Origin: Sphingopyxis fribergensis | GTDB lineage: Bacteria; Pseudomonadota; Alphaproteobacteria; Sphingomonadales; Sphingomonadaceae | Direction of reading: 5' to 3' | Assembly: GCF_000803645.1 (NCBI RefSeq) | Contig: NZ_CP009122.1 | Span: 2,828,501-2,892,500, forward strand | DNA: 64,000 nt | Shown here: piece by piece, positions 10,536 through 19,444 of the stretch | Layout: every line of letters starts with the position of its first letter | Numbering within the stretch: position 1 is the first letter of the stretch | The notes under the pieces: model-generated | Seen by the model: the letters and a program-made list of their open reading frames with translations, nothing else | What the model was told of the DNA's origin: nothing | The model's database searches: none | Position numbers and translations under genes: made by a program

Positions 10536-10844
10536 GGCTGGACGATATCGGAAGCCGATCTTTGGTTGCCAATTCGCTCGCGATCGCAGTCGCAGCTTTT
10601 CAAGTGTGGATCAGTGTTGGAGCGCGCCCCTCCTCTTTCACGATCTATCATTTTGAATTATCGTAAAAAGGTGGTTTTGACCGGGGTCCCGATAGGCGCC
10701 GCCCGGGACCCCGACACGCGCCAGTATAGGCATAACAATCAACGCCTATGCTTTCGTGAAGCGTGGCATCACTCTGACGCTGATCGACAATTCTCCGTCT
10801 CGAAGACCGCAGCATCCGAGCATTGTCGCTGGCCGCGAATTTGC
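10536..10844. other. Spacer between ISAs1 element and mlaA
   Basis: About 300 bases with no supportable gene. If the element and one copy of its target duplication are removed, the flanking frames join, but neither side resembles a known protein. Confidence 0.4.
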
Positions 10845-11894
10845 TCAGTCTTCGATCGGAAGGGTCGTGCCTCTGCTCAAGGTTTTTGCACAATCTGACG
10901 CTGTGTCGGCTGATGGATCGGAAGCCTGAGGTGCGACAAGCGTGTCGGGAATGACGATTTCGGGCTGGCCTGCCCGATCGCGACCCTTGCCGCGCAACAC
11001 GTCAATTTCCCGCTGCCGCATCTCAAGATACAAGCTGCGCGTCTCCACATAGGGATCAGCGCTTTCCTCTTGCAAACGCTCGATTTCCGCGTCCCGCGCG
11101 ACACGATCGTTCAGCCTGTTGATGACGGTCGTCGGGACAGCATAGGCGGTCTGGTTGAAAGGCTTGCCAACGGAAACGGGCAAGACGAGCAGGTCGATGC
11201 CATCGCCGACCATATCGCGCAATGTCGTGGGCCCCACCAGCGGAAGGAAGAAATAGGGCCCGGGCTCCACCCCATAGAAGCCAAGCGTGTTTGCGAAGCC
11301 GTTGGATCGATAGGGCAGATTGATGGGCGCCTTTTTGGCGACGTCGAAAACACCCGCGGCGCCGATCGTCGAGTTGATCGCGAAGCGGCCGACCGTTTCC
11401 AAAGCCTTTCCTATCTTGAACTGGAGCAGGAAGTTCACAAAATTTATCGGCTCACTGAGATTGCGCAAGGCGTTGCCAAGACCATCACGGATCGGCTTCG
11501 GAACGCCCCCCTCATATCCCTTGGCGATCGGCCCAACGAGCGCCTTGTCGACCGACTGAGCCACCTGGAAGGCCTCAATATTCACATTCTGGAGTGGGTC
11601 GCCCGGCGGCGCTTCGCCCCGCGCGATTACGATAATCTCGTCCGGCGATGCTTCAGAGGTATTTCCAGGCTCCGCCGGCACATCGATCGATTGTCCCGCT
11701 TCCACCGGCCTTTCGCCGATCATGATAGGGGGCTGCACTTCGCCCTGTGAATCCACAATCATCGGACATGGTTCGGCAGAAGCTGCCTGAGCTTGAGCTG
11801 TCCGGACCAATGGCTCATTCTGGTGAACAACGCCTATTTCTTCGGGCTGCGTTCCGATCAGAAGGAAAGCGGCAGCACTGGTTACGACGCTCAT
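10845..11894 (-). CDS. mlaA: MlaA (VacJ) family outer-membrane phospholipid-transport protein
   Basis: 349 residues from ATG 11894. The MlaA core spans about residues 95-290 (NVEAFQ-type start seen as NIEAFQVAQSVDKALVGPIAKGY, then NLSEPINFVNFLLQ, RFAINSTIGAAGVFDVA and GPYFFLPLVGPTTLRDMVG). MlaA sits in the outer membrane and passes mislocalised phospholipid to the Mla pathway. Here the core is flanked by extra low-complexity N- and C-terminal regions, and the N-terminus looks like a plain signal peptide without a lipobox Cys, unlike E. coli MlaA. The rest of an Mla/MCE system lies 43 kb away at 54.5-57.9 kb. An upstream in-frame start (11936) is possible but less likely. Confidence 0.92.
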   Translation of the reverse strand: MSVVTSAAAFLLIGTQPEEIGVVHQNEPLVRTAQAQAASAEPCPMIVDSQGEVQPPIMIGERPVEAGQSIDVPAEPGNTSEASPDEIIVIARGEAPPGDPLQNVNIEAFQVAQSVDKALVGPIAKGYEGGVPKPIRDGLGNALRNLSEPINFVNFLLQFKIGKALETVGRFAINSTIGAAGVFDVAKKAPINLPYRSNGFANTLGFYGVEPGPYFFLPLVGPTTLRDMVGDGIDLLVLPVSVGKPFNQTAYAVPTTVINRLNDRVARDAEIERLQEESADPYVETRSLYLEMRQREIDVLRGKGRDRAGQPEIVIPDTLVAPQASDPSADTASDCAKTLSRGTTLPIED

Positions 11895-11972
11895 TTTGCG
11901 GTTATCTCCGATATATCGAACATCTTTGGCGTCCAATCTTCTGCCAACGTCTTTAGGCTGGATACGCCCTGG

Positions 11973-12821
11973 TCAGCGGGAAATCAGTAGCGGAACCCGC
12001 GCGCTCGACAGCAGCGATCGAGTGACACCGCCGAAGAGTATCTCGGTGGTGCGCGGGTGGCTGTAAGCCCCGATCACGAGCAGGTTTGCGTCGCGTTCCG
12101 CCGCCTGGTCGAGGATCACATCCGCCACCGGTGCGCCCTCGGACGTGATGTTGGCGATCTCGACACGTGCGCCGTGTCTGGACAAATGTTCAAGGAGATT
12201 GGCACCAGGCTCTGTTCCAAAACGTTCGGGGTTCCGGCCGCTGTCGATGGTGAGTATCGTCACGTTGGACGCGGAATTGATGAACGGAATTGCGTCGTTC
12301 ACCGCCCGCCGCGCTTCTCGGCTGCGATTCCATGCGATCAGCACATTTTCGCCGATCGTCTCACCGCCCCATCCCGCAGGGATCATCAGCACGGGAATTC
12401 CGGTGGCCAGCAACAGTCGCTCGGCCGACCAGCCTGACGGGAGGTCTGCCGGTTTGGGATGCGCCGCGACGATGAGATCGCAGTGCAGCGCCCGCAACAT
12501 GCTTTCGTCGCGCAGGTCATCGCGCCACACGATCCGGAATTCGGAGCCGATGCCATATTCGCGGGCCAGCTCTCCAAAATGGCGGGCGGCGGCAATAATT
12601 TTCTGTTCGTCGGCAAGCCGTTGCCGCGTCAGCACGTCTCGAATCGCCGCAGTGCCCCTTGCATAGGTTTCGGTGGGATGCGCGTTTTCGTGGGACACGC
12701 CATAGACGCCCACCAGATGCGCATTATGACGTTGCGCGATCGCAGCCGCACGGCGACCTATGTGCTCGCCCTCAGGCGTGGCGTCGAGGAAAACGGCGAT
12801 ATCTCTCCAGATAGGCAACAA
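11973..12821 (-). CDS. Tandem universal stress protein (UspA family)
   Basis: 282 residues with two Usp folds (about 1-140 and 150-282). The second retains the ATP-binding pattern G-x2-(S)-x9-G-(G)-(V/S) in GAYSHPRTTEILFGGVTRSLL. The first has a weaker version. The start is unusual: no ATG fits, and two consecutive TTG codons (12821 and 12818) lie about ten bases after GGAGG, so a TTG start is proposed. Tandem Usp proteins bind ATP and support survival under stress. The gene ends about 80 bases upstream of the mlaA start on the same strand; co-transcription with mlaA is possible. Confidence 0.88.
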   Translation of the reverse strand: MLPIWRDIAVFLDATPEGEHIGRRAAAIAQRHNAHLVGVYGVSHENAHPTETYARGTAAIRDVLTRQRLADEQKIIAAARHFGELAREYGIGSEFRIVWRDDLRDESMLRALHCDLIVAAHPKPADLPSGWSAERLLLATGIPVLMIPAGWGGETIGENVLIAWNRSREARRAVNDAIPFINSASNVTILTIDSGRNPERFGTEPGANLLEHLSRHGARVEIANITSEGAPVADVILDQAAERDANLLVIGAYSHPRTTEILFGGVTRSLLSSARVPLLISR

Positions 12822-13620
12822 GGGTTACGATCCTCCAGTTTACGGTTGTCCTCTATCAGATCAGCGGCGTCCTGGCCGAACTGCAGACCAAGACACCGAA
12901 AGGCTTCAAGACGGGGATTTGAGAGAGGTTGAAGGTTTGCTTGCGCGGTCCATCGGCAAAAACGCCGATAAGTCGCCTGATCCAGGTTGATCCAGAGGGC
13001 AGAGGTCCATAACCGGCAGCCGCATCATGCATGCCGATCCAAATCGCGCGACGCTCCAACAGGGAGAGTGAAATCCCGCGGTCGGCTAGCCCGCCTGCGG
13101 GGCCATCGACTGACGGGCTAGCAGACAGGAGGTAGGCCTCACAGGAACCTTCGCCTGCCAAGGACAATGGCTGCAAGAACAATCGGCGAGCAGATTCATC
13201 CTGAGCACGCGACGCATTCGGAAGCTGGCCGAAGGCTCCTTCCACTTCACACCCTCCCTCATTTCTCGTTGGAATGAGCCCTCACTCCAACATCGAACGA
13301 GTAAACCTGCCAGGAAAGGCAGTCAAGACAGCCCATCGCCCCATCTCTCATTTCAGTCAGCCGTCGGCACGCAATACTCGACGATGTGAAGTGATATGCA
13401 GCCGTTCCTGGTACCCTCCTTCTGAAGCGGTGCGTGCAGCATCCGGCTACCATTGCGTGAAGCGGAGGTTGTGTTGGCGCAGGGCGCCATGACCGCGGAG
13501 GCGCGTCGGCGGATCGCGACGGTCGTACCCGGCGGCCTGAGTTAATGGGCAGGCCAAATGCGTTTGCTAAAGCAACTATTGCTGATTGAATAAATCGCCG
13601 AGAGTGCTAATGCTCGCGCC
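12822..13620. other. Long intergenic region with one doubtful gene and an operator-like palindrome
   Basis: About 800 bases between usp and marR. A minus-strand frame from GTG 13245 to 12856 (129 residues, with a GGGAGGG sequence before it) is the only candidate gene. It has no recognised domain and is not called. A strong inverted repeat at 13269-13290 is listed separately. Confidence 0.4.
13269..13290. promoter_or_regulatory. Operator-like palindrome, copy 1
   Basis: A 22-bp near-perfect inverted repeat with arms TTGGAATGAG and CTCACTCCAA. A related perfect 20-bp palindrome occurs at 19933-19952. The size, symmetry and repetition fit a TetR-type operator. It lies about 330 bases before the marR efflux operon and 25 bases before a doubtful minus-strand frame. 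The regulator is unknown; the TetR gene at 20.2-20.9 kb is one candidate. Confidence 0.5.
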
Positions 13621-14103
13621 ATGTCAGTAACCTCTGGTAGCCCCGCTGCGACCGCGCTGTTCGCACTCACCGACACTCTGCAGCCGATCAGGCGCTCCTG
13701 GGTGCAGGCGGTCATGACGGTCCTTGCGGAGTTCGGCCTGCCCAGTTCGCTTACCGCCGCCGTCATCCTGGCTTCGCGCAGCGGCGACGCGGGAATCAGG
13801 CAAAATGTCCTCGCCGAGGAAGTGGGCGTTAATCCCGGCGCAATGGTGCGGATTCTCGACCAGGCGGAAGCGGCAGGCCTGCTTGAGCGACGTGCGTCGG
13901 CCGAGGATCGGCGCGTTAATACCGTTCACATTCTTCCCAAGGGGCAGTGTCTTGCTGAAAAGATGGAAGCGGCTGTCGCAGATCTGCGCGAGGCGCTTCT
14001 CGGCGATCTGCCGGTCGAGGACATAGAGACCGCGACGCGCGTCCTGCGACTGTTCGAGGGACGGATCGGCGCGTTCCTGCAGGCGGAGCGCGTCAACCGG
14101 TGA
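13621..14103 (+). CDS. MarR-family transcriptional regulator of efflux operon
   Basis: 160 residues with a winged helix: IRQNVLAEEVGVNPGAMVRILDQAEAAGLLERR as helix-turn-helix and DRRVNTVHILPKG as wing. It is the first gene of a five-gene plus-strand operon and overlaps the FUSC gene by four bases (GTGA). MarR proteins usually repress their own operon and release on binding phenolic or aromatic ligands, so this one probably controls the pump in response to its substrate. Confidence 0.9.
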   Translation: MSVTSGSPAATALFALTDTLQPIRRSWVQAVMTVLAEFGLPSSLTAAVILASRSGDAGIRQNVLAEEVGVNPGAMVRILDQAEAAGLLERRASAEDRRVNTVHILPKGQCLAEKMEAAVADLREALLGDLPVEDIETATRVLRLFEGRIGAFLQAERVNR

Positions 14104-16085
14104 AAGTCACGTCCGATCAGATACTGTTCTCGGTCAAGCTGTTCATCGCGGCGATGCTGGCCTTCGCGGTAGCGGTCCGGATCGGGCTCCCGCAGCCCTA
14201 TTGGGCGCTTGTCACCTGCTGCGTGCTGATGAACCCGGCCACAGGCGCGATCCGCTCCAAGGCGGTCTATCGCGTCGCCGGCACCCTGGGCGCCGGCATC
14301 GTGACACTCGGCATGGTGGCCATTTTCGCCAGCGTCCCGCTCCTACTGATCATCTCGTCGGGTATCGTTGCGACGATCGCCTTTGGCGTATCATTCCTCG
14401 ATCGGACCCCGCGGGCTTATGGGTTCCAGCTCTTCGCGGTGACACTGATGCTGGTCGCCGTTGCCGGCGTGGACCATCCCGAGACGATGTTCGACACCGT
14501 TGTCGCACGCGTTACCGAGATCAGTCTCGGCGTGCTCGCGACCACATTTGTCGACAGCGTCATTGCTCCTCGATCACTTGGCGGCTTGATGCGCTCAAAC
14601 CTGCGCCGCTGGCTGCCCGACATGGAACGCTGGGCGAATGATGTACTAGATGGCCGCGAAACGGGTGCACAGGAAGAACATGACCGTTTGAAGATTCTTT
14701 CGGACGTCACCGCCCTGTCGCAGATGGTGGCCTGGTTGCGCTACGATCCGACCGTCGACCGCGGCGAACTGCGCCACGTCCTCGCCATTCAACAGCGTTT
14801 GCTGAGCATGGTGCCGCTCCTTTCCGCGATCGCCGCTCGCATAGCGGGACTGACTCAGGCGGACCGCGCCGCGCTTGCACCATATCTTGCCGAGGCGCGC
14901 GATACTTTCCGAACCGGAGCAATGCCTTCCGCGCGCCCGGCCGATGACGTGCGCAGCCTTCCGCTCGAGGTCGGACGTGAACGACCCTGGCAGCAGCTGG
15001 TCCATGATGACCTCGCCGACATGCTCATGGATCTCTTAACGCTCTGGAGCGAGATCTGCCGAATCGACAGGGCGCTTGAGGGCAGGGCCGTGCTCGATCG
15101 GGAGCTTGCGGGCCAGGTTCGGCGGACGGCAGCATTCCCCCTGGCGTCCGATGTCGATCATGCAGCGCGCTCAGCCGCCGGCATTTTCGTAGCCTATATT
15201 CTGCTCTGCGGCCTGTGGCTGGCCACCGGATGGCACCAGGGGCCTAATGCGGTGCTGATGGGAACCGTCGCGGTGGCCTTCTTCGGAGGGGGCGATGAAC
15301 CGGGCAAGGCCATAGCCGCGTTCGGCCGCTTTGCGGTCCTTTCACTCTTCCTTGCCGCCATTCTCGCCTATGGACTGCTTCCCCTGGCCAACGATTTTCC
15401 GACATTCCTGATCGTCATGGGCCTGTTCATGCTTCCGATCGGCATGTGGGCGGCGGCAAACCCAATGGGCGTTCTCGTCCTTGCCTTCGGACTCAGCAAC
15501 ATCAACCTGCAAGGTCACTATATGCCGTACGATTTTGCCTTCTTCCTTGAGGTCGGTTTCGCAAGCCTGATCGGCATGTATGTCGCCTTCCTGGGCGCGA
15601 GCCTGTTCCGCCAATGGGGCGTCTCGCATCAGGTCCATCGTTTCCTGTGCCGGGAAGCACTGGAGATTGCCCGACTCAGCCATTCGGCAACCCGGCGCGC
15701 GCGCGACCTTTATATCCAGCGGGCTCTCGATCGCATTGCCGGGATGACCATGCGGCTTGCCGCAAGCGGCCAGGTGGAACGCAGCGCTGCCTTGCTCGCG
15801 CGCTTGCGCGTCGGCGTTAATATTGCCGACCTGCGGATCATCGGGACCATGCTTGATCCCGCGGCGCGGGATGCAACCGTGCGGGTGCTCGAGCAGTTTC
15901 GCAGGGAGTTCGATGCAGCGCAGCCATCACCCCGACTGCTTGCCCTGGTCGACGAGGCGCTCAACCAGCTGTGGCCCAGGCGAGACAGCCAGAAAAGCAG
16001 TCCGGTGACCCGGGCGATCCGTTCGCTTGCCGGGCTGCGCATTGCGCTGTTCGAGCGCGCACCGGCATGGATCCCCGCGTCGTGA
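14100..16085 (+). CDS. FUSC-family inner-membrane exporter (AaeB-like)
   Basis: 661 residues starting at GTG 14100, which overlaps the marR stop. It has two blocks of hydrophobic segments (about 10-155 and 355-500) separated by cytoplasmic helical regions, the duplicated FUSC arrangement of AaeB/YccS-type transporters. The N-terminal motif AVRIGLPQPYWALVTCCVLMNPATGA is characteristic. In E. coli AaeB works with the HlyD-like AaeA to export aromatic carboxylic acids. Here the HlyD partner, a DUF1656 protein and an outer-membrane factor follow directly, so the operon should form a complete trans-envelope pump. Confidence 0.92.
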   Translation: MKVTSDQILFSVKLFIAAMLAFAVAVRIGLPQPYWALVTCCVLMNPATGAIRSKAVYRVAGTLGAGIVTLGMVAIFASVPLLLIISSGIVATIAFGVSFLDRTPRAYGFQLFAVTLMLVAVAGVDHPETMFDTVVARVTEISLGVLATTFVDSVIAPRSLGGLMRSNLRRWLPDMERWANDVLDGRETGAQEEHDRLKILSDVTALSQMVAWLRYDPTVDRGELRHVLAIQQRLLSMVPLLSAIAARIAGLTQADRAALAPYLAEARDTFRTGAMPSARPADDVRSLPLEVGRERPWQQLVHDDLADMLMDLLTLWSEICRIDRALEGRAVLDRELAGQVRRTAAFPLASDVDHAARSAAGIFVAYILLCGLWLATGWHQGPNAVLMGTVAVAFFGGGDEPGKAIAAFGRFAVLSLFLAAILAYGLLPLANDFPTFLIVMGLFMLPIGMWAAANPMGVLVLAFGLSNINLQGHYMPYDFAFFLEVGFASLIGMYVAFLGASLFRQWGVSHQVHRFLCREALEIARLSHSATRRARDLYIQRALDRIAGMTMRLAASGQVERSAALLARLRVGVNIADLRIIGTMLDPAARDATVRVLEQFRREFDAAQPSPRLLALVDEALNQLWPRRDSQKSSPVTRAIRSLAGLRIALFERAPAWIPAS

Positions 16086-16294
16086 TCGGCGAGATCAACC
16101 TCGCCGGCGTGTTCTTCTCGCCGTTGCTGTTCTGCATGGCCGTCGCTTTCGTGCTCCGGATCCTGCTGTCTCGCCTCCTTGAGACCGTCGGTTTCTATCG
16201 GGCCATATGGCAGCGTCCGCTCTTCGATACCGCCCTCTTCCTCATCCTCACCGGCGCGGCCTTCCTCGCGCTGCGTGGGCTCACCCATAGTTGA
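16067..16294 (+). CDS. DUF1656 small membrane protein (AaeX-like)
   Basis: 75 residues from ATG 16067, overlapping the end of the FUSC gene by 19 bases. It has two hydrophobic segments (about 12-38 and 50-70) and the family opening GEINLAGVFFSPLL. These small inner-membrane proteins are almost always encoded between FUSC and HlyD genes in AaeXAB-type operons. Their role in the pump is not established. Confidence 0.9.
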   Translation: MDPRVVIGEINLAGVFFSPLLFCMAVAFVLRILLSRLLETVGFYRAIWQRPLFDTALFLILTGAAFLALRGLTHS

Positions 16295-16300
16295 AAATCG

Positions 16301-17218
16301 ATGATAGCATTAAACCGCGCCACGCTACTCCGCCTTCTCAAGCCGGTACTGACCATCCTCGCCGCCGCCCTTGCCGCGCTCGTGCTCTGGCATCTCTACA
16401 CCTACTATACCTATGCGCCGCAGACCCGGGACGGAAAGATACGCGCCGACGTAGTGCCGCTGGCGGCCGATGTGTCCGGCCGGGTTGAGGAGGTGCATGT
16501 CAGGGACAATCAGGTGGTCCGCAAAGGCGAGTTGCTCTTCACCATCGATCGTGTGCGTCTTCGCAATGCCCTGGCCCAGGCGGAGGCGGCCGTCGCGGTG
16601 ACGCGTGCGACGCTCGATGCGGCCGAGCGGGAGAACAGACGCTATCGGCAGCTCGGGGATATCGTGTCAGGCCAGCAGCGCGACGAACGACGTTCGCAGG
16701 CCGAAGAAGCGCGCGCGCGTTATACGCAGGCGCTCGCCGACCGCGACCTCGCGCGTATCAATCTTGAACGATCTGCCGTCTGCGCGCCCGTCAACGGTAT
16801 CGTCACCAATTTCTCGCTGCGCCCTGGCGCTTATGCAACCGCCGGCCAGCCGGTGATGGCGCTGGTCGACTCCGACAGCTATTATGTCGCGGGCTATTTC
16901 GAGGAGACCAAGCTCTCCCACATCCATCCGGGCGCACCTGTCACGATTCGCGTGATGGGCGAGGACCAGCCCCTCTCGGGGCATGTCGAGGGCCGCTCCG
17001 CCGGTATCGACGACCGCGAGCGGACCACCGCTGCGGGGAGCCTTCTCGCCAATGTCAACCCCACCTTCAGTTGGGTCCGCCTCGCCCAGCGTGTCCCCGT
17101 TCGCATTGCGATCGACAAGGTTCCGACAGGGATCGATCTTATCGCCGGGCGCACGGTCACCGTGACGGTCGAGGGCGCGGAGGATGCCCTGTCGATCGGA
17201 GGGGGCAGCCGGTCGTGA
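16301..17218 (+). CDS. HlyD/EmrA-family periplasmic adaptor (AaeA-like)
   Basis: 305 residues with an N-terminal membrane anchor (about 10-35), then split biotinyl-lipoyl half-motifs (VPLAADVSGRVEEVHVRDNQ and LERSAVCAPVNGIV) around a short coiled-coil hairpin (about 90-145), then the beta-barrel domain (YYVAGYFEETKLSHI, PVTIRVMG). It bridges the FUSC exporter and the outer-membrane channel. It starts six bases after the DUF1656 stop and overlaps the next gene by four bases. Confidence 0.93.
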   Translation: MIALNRATLLRLLKPVLTILAAALAALVLWHLYTYYTYAPQTRDGKIRADVVPLAADVSGRVEEVHVRDNQVVRKGELLFTIDRVRLRNALAQAEAAVAVTRATLDAAERENRRYRQLGDIVSGQQRDERRSQAEEARARYTQALADRDLARINLERSAVCAPVNGIVTNFSLRPGAYATAGQPVMALVDSDSYYVAGYFEETKLSHIHPGAPVTIRVMGEDQPLSGHVEGRSAGIDDRERTTAAGSLLANVNPTFSWVRLAQRVPVRIAIDKVPTGIDLIAGRTVTVTVEGAEDALSIGGGSRS

Positions 17219-18663
17219 GAGCGATCCGGTTTCACGCGCTGACCGTGCTTGTATCGGCCAGCCTCGTTGCCGGCTGTACAGCGGTCGGACCCGAATACAG
17301 AGCGCCCGCCCTTCCCGCTCATGTCGGAGAGACACCCACCGGCCTCAAGGAAGGGCGCTCCCCAGCCTATTCGCCCGCCCCCCTGCCGGCGCACTGGTGG
17401 CAACTCTATGCCGATCCGCAGCTTGATGAGCTGGTCGAGGAGGCGCTCAAGGTCAATACCGATCTTCGGGTCGCCGCCGCCAACCTTGAGCGGATGCGCG
17501 CCGTGGTGAACGAGGCGCGGGCGCGAGCGGGTGTGGAGACCTCGCTGGACGGGGGTGCTTCGGTAGGCGAAACCTCCAATCTCGGCATTGGCTCACCGGC
17601 CGGCATGCATGCCACGCTCGATGCCGGAATCGGCATCTCTTACGAGCTCAACGTAGTCGGCCGCATCAGGCGGACCATCGAGGCCGCCCAGGCTGACGCC
17701 GACGCACAGTCGGCGGCTTATGATCTGGCGCGGATCACCGTGGCCGCAAATGTCGTCGGCGCATACAGCGATGCGTGTGCTGCCGGCGCGCGGATTGCGG
17801 TCGCGACCCGCTCGGTCGATCTTCAACGACAGAGCCTGGCGCTTACCGAGCGCGGGATGCGTGCAGGCCTCTACACACCGCTCGACGCAACCCGGTCCCG
17901 GGCCCTCCTTGCACAACTGGAAGCCGCCGTGCCCCCGCTTGAAAGCAGCCGTAAGGCTGCTCTTTACAGCCTCGCCGTCCTGCTCGGCCGGGCGCCTGGA
18001 GATTATCCGGCACAGCTCGATGAATGCGCTGTCATCCCTGCAGTCCGGCAATCGCTGCCCATCGGCGACGGCGCCGCCCTCATCCGTCGCAGGCCCGATA
18101 TCCGCGAAGCGGAACGCGCACTCGCCGCTGCAACCGCCCGGGTCGGGATCGCAACCGCCGACCTCTATCCCAGCGTCAGCCTTGGAGGCTCGCTTGGCAC
18201 GACGTCGCGAAGCGTTGAAGGGCTCGTCGACAGCTCTGCATTCCGGTTCAGTGTCGGTCCGTTGATCTCCTGGAGCTTTCCCAATCGCAACGTCGCGCGC
18301 GCGCGCATAGCACAATCGGATGCGACAGCGCGGGCCGCGCTCGCGCGCTTCGACGGCAGCGTGCTGTCAGCGCTCCGCGAAGCAGAGACCGCGCTTGGCA
18401 CTTATGCCCGCGATCTTGAAGAGAATGCGAAGCTTAAGGTCGGGCTGGATGAAAGCCGCAAGGCTGCGGCTCTTCAGTCACGGATGACGCGGGGTGGGTT
18501 GACGTCCAGTCTTGAACTGCTGGATGCCGAGCGAAGCCTTGCCAGTGCCGAAGCCGCTCTGGCCGTCTCCAATGCCACGATCGCCGCAGACCGTGTCCGC
18601 CTTTTTCTCGCTCTTGGCGGTGGATGGGAAACGCCTTCCGCCGGGCCAGACGGGGGAAGCTGA
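17215..18663 (+). CDS. NodT-family outer-membrane efflux lipoprotein
   Basis: 482 residues from GTG 17215 (GTGA overlap with the adaptor gene). A lipoprotein signal ends in the lipobox LVAGC. It has the typical double repeat of the TolC/OprM fold, with PALPAHWWQLYADPQLDELV at the start of the mature part, RPDIREAERALAAATARVGIA in the second repeat and a SLGGSLGTTSR barrel strand. It should form the outer-membrane duct of the pump encoded just upstream. It is the last gene of the operon. Confidence 0.93.
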   Translation: MRAIRFHALTVLVSASLVAGCTAVGPEYRAPALPAHVGETPTGLKEGRSPAYSPAPLPAHWWQLYADPQLDELVEEALKVNTDLRVAAANLERMRAVVNEARARAGVETSLDGGASVGETSNLGIGSPAGMHATLDAGIGISYELNVVGRIRRTIEAAQADADAQSAAYDLARITVAANVVGAYSDACAAGARIAVATRSVDLQRQSLALTERGMRAGLYTPLDATRSRALLAQLEAAVPPLESSRKAALYSLAVLLGRAPGDYPAQLDECAVIPAVRQSLPIGDGAALIRRRPDIREAERALAAATARVGIATADLYPSVSLGGSLGTTSRSVEGLVDSSAFRFSVGPLISWSFPNRNVARARIAQSDATARAALARFDGSVLSALREAETALGTYARDLEENAKLKVGLDESRKAAALQSRMTRGGLTSSLELLDAERSLASAEAALAVSNATIAADRVRLFLALGGGWETPSAGPDGGS

Positions 18664-18703
18664 TAGAATGGGACAGGCCCTATGATATCCATATCAGCAT
18701 GGT

Positions 18704-18880
18704 TTGGTCTGCCTTGGAAAAACTGGTCCAATTCTAGAGAGAGCCGATTGTGGCGAAAGAATTGGAGAAAGTTATGGGACGTCAACGTTTTACGCCGAAA
18801 CAGATCATCTCGAAGCTGCGTGAGGCGGATGTGCTTGTGGGGCGAGGGTCGACCGCGGTCGAGGCTTGCCGTCAGATCGG
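18704..18880 (+). mobile_element. IS3-family fragment, 5' end only
   Basis: The terminal sequence TTGGTCTGCCTTGGAAAAAC and the start of orfA (MGRQRFTPKQIISKLREADV) are present and nearly identical to the left end of the reverse-oriented copy at 22.9-23.85 kb. Homology stops abruptly after the codons for ACRQIG near 18880. Unlike the other copy, the orfA start is in frame here (four T in the GTTTTACG stretch). Confidence 0.85.
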
Positions 18881-18913
18881 TCTATCGACCACCAGCACCC
18901 GAAACGATCAAAA

Positions 18914-18966
18914 TGCCAGCCTGGCCGCTCGGCTCCGCTGCGCTCCGCCTCCCGCCAAGGCTGGCA
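18914..18966. repeat. Long GC-rich hairpin beside the IS3 fragment
   Basis: Arms TGCCAGCCTGGC and GCCAAGGCTGGCA enclose about 28 bases of C/G/T-rich loop that can fold further (GGCTCCG / CGGAG-type pairing). It may be a bidirectional terminator or a dispersed intergenic repeat of the host. No T-run follows on either strand. Confidence 0.45.
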
Positions 18967-19069
18967 TCGGAGGCGATCTCCAACTAACTATGCAACCGGA
19001 CCAGTCATCGCGGGCAGTCCATAGGCACGACTGTCGTCTCTCCCGCGCATCCTCTACATGCGCGTCTGG

Positions 19070-19444
19070 TCATTTGCACTGTCTGATTTTCTTTCCAGGC
19101 CCGGTCAGGGTGATCCCGCTTGCGTCTACTGTCATGGTCACTCCGCCGCCTTGGAACGGTCCGCCTGTTTCAGTCGCCTTGAGTTGGGCAAGATTGCCAT
19201 CTGTTCGGAGCGTGGCCGTTAGACCGTCATTCAGGAAATCCACCGAGACTATGCCGTTGTCCTGGCAGCGATAGGTCATACTTTTCTCGATTGCCGGTGG
19301 CAGCTTTGCGGGAGCGATCGGTTTCGCGACGTTGGTTGTGTTGCTCGCGCTTGTCGTGCCGCTATCGCAGGCTGACAGGAGAACGGTAGACGCGAGCGCC
19401 ATTCCGCCGAGCATCCACACGATTGAAGACGATAGGTTGCCCAT
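19070..19444 (-). CDS. Small MliC-like lipoprotein
   Basis: 124 residues from ATG 19444. The signal peptide ends in lipobox LLSAC, followed by a Ser/Thr-rich linker and a C-terminal domain of about 75 residues (YRCQDNGIVSVDF to a terminal RQCK). Two Cys (in YRCQ and RQCK) bracket the domain, as in the MliC/YdhA family of membrane-bound inhibitors of C-type lysozyme, where they form a disulfide. The match is based on pattern (YxC, V-F, A-L, terminal C), so the lysozyme-inhibitor role is tentative. The gene stands alone between IS relics and the TetR gene. Confidence 0.55.
   Translation of the reverse strand: MGNLSSSIVWMLGGMALASTVLLSACDSGTTSASNTTNVAKPIAPAKLPPAIEKSMTYRCQDNGIVSVDFLNDGLTATLRTDGNLAQLKATETGGPFQGGGVTMTVDASGITLTGPGKKIRQCK

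Noticed and set aside
12856..13245. 129-codon minus-strand frame from a GTG
   Set aside because: It has a purine-rich stretch upstream and an operator-like repeat nearby, but no family feature or convincing composition. Kept only as a possibility in the intergenic entry.
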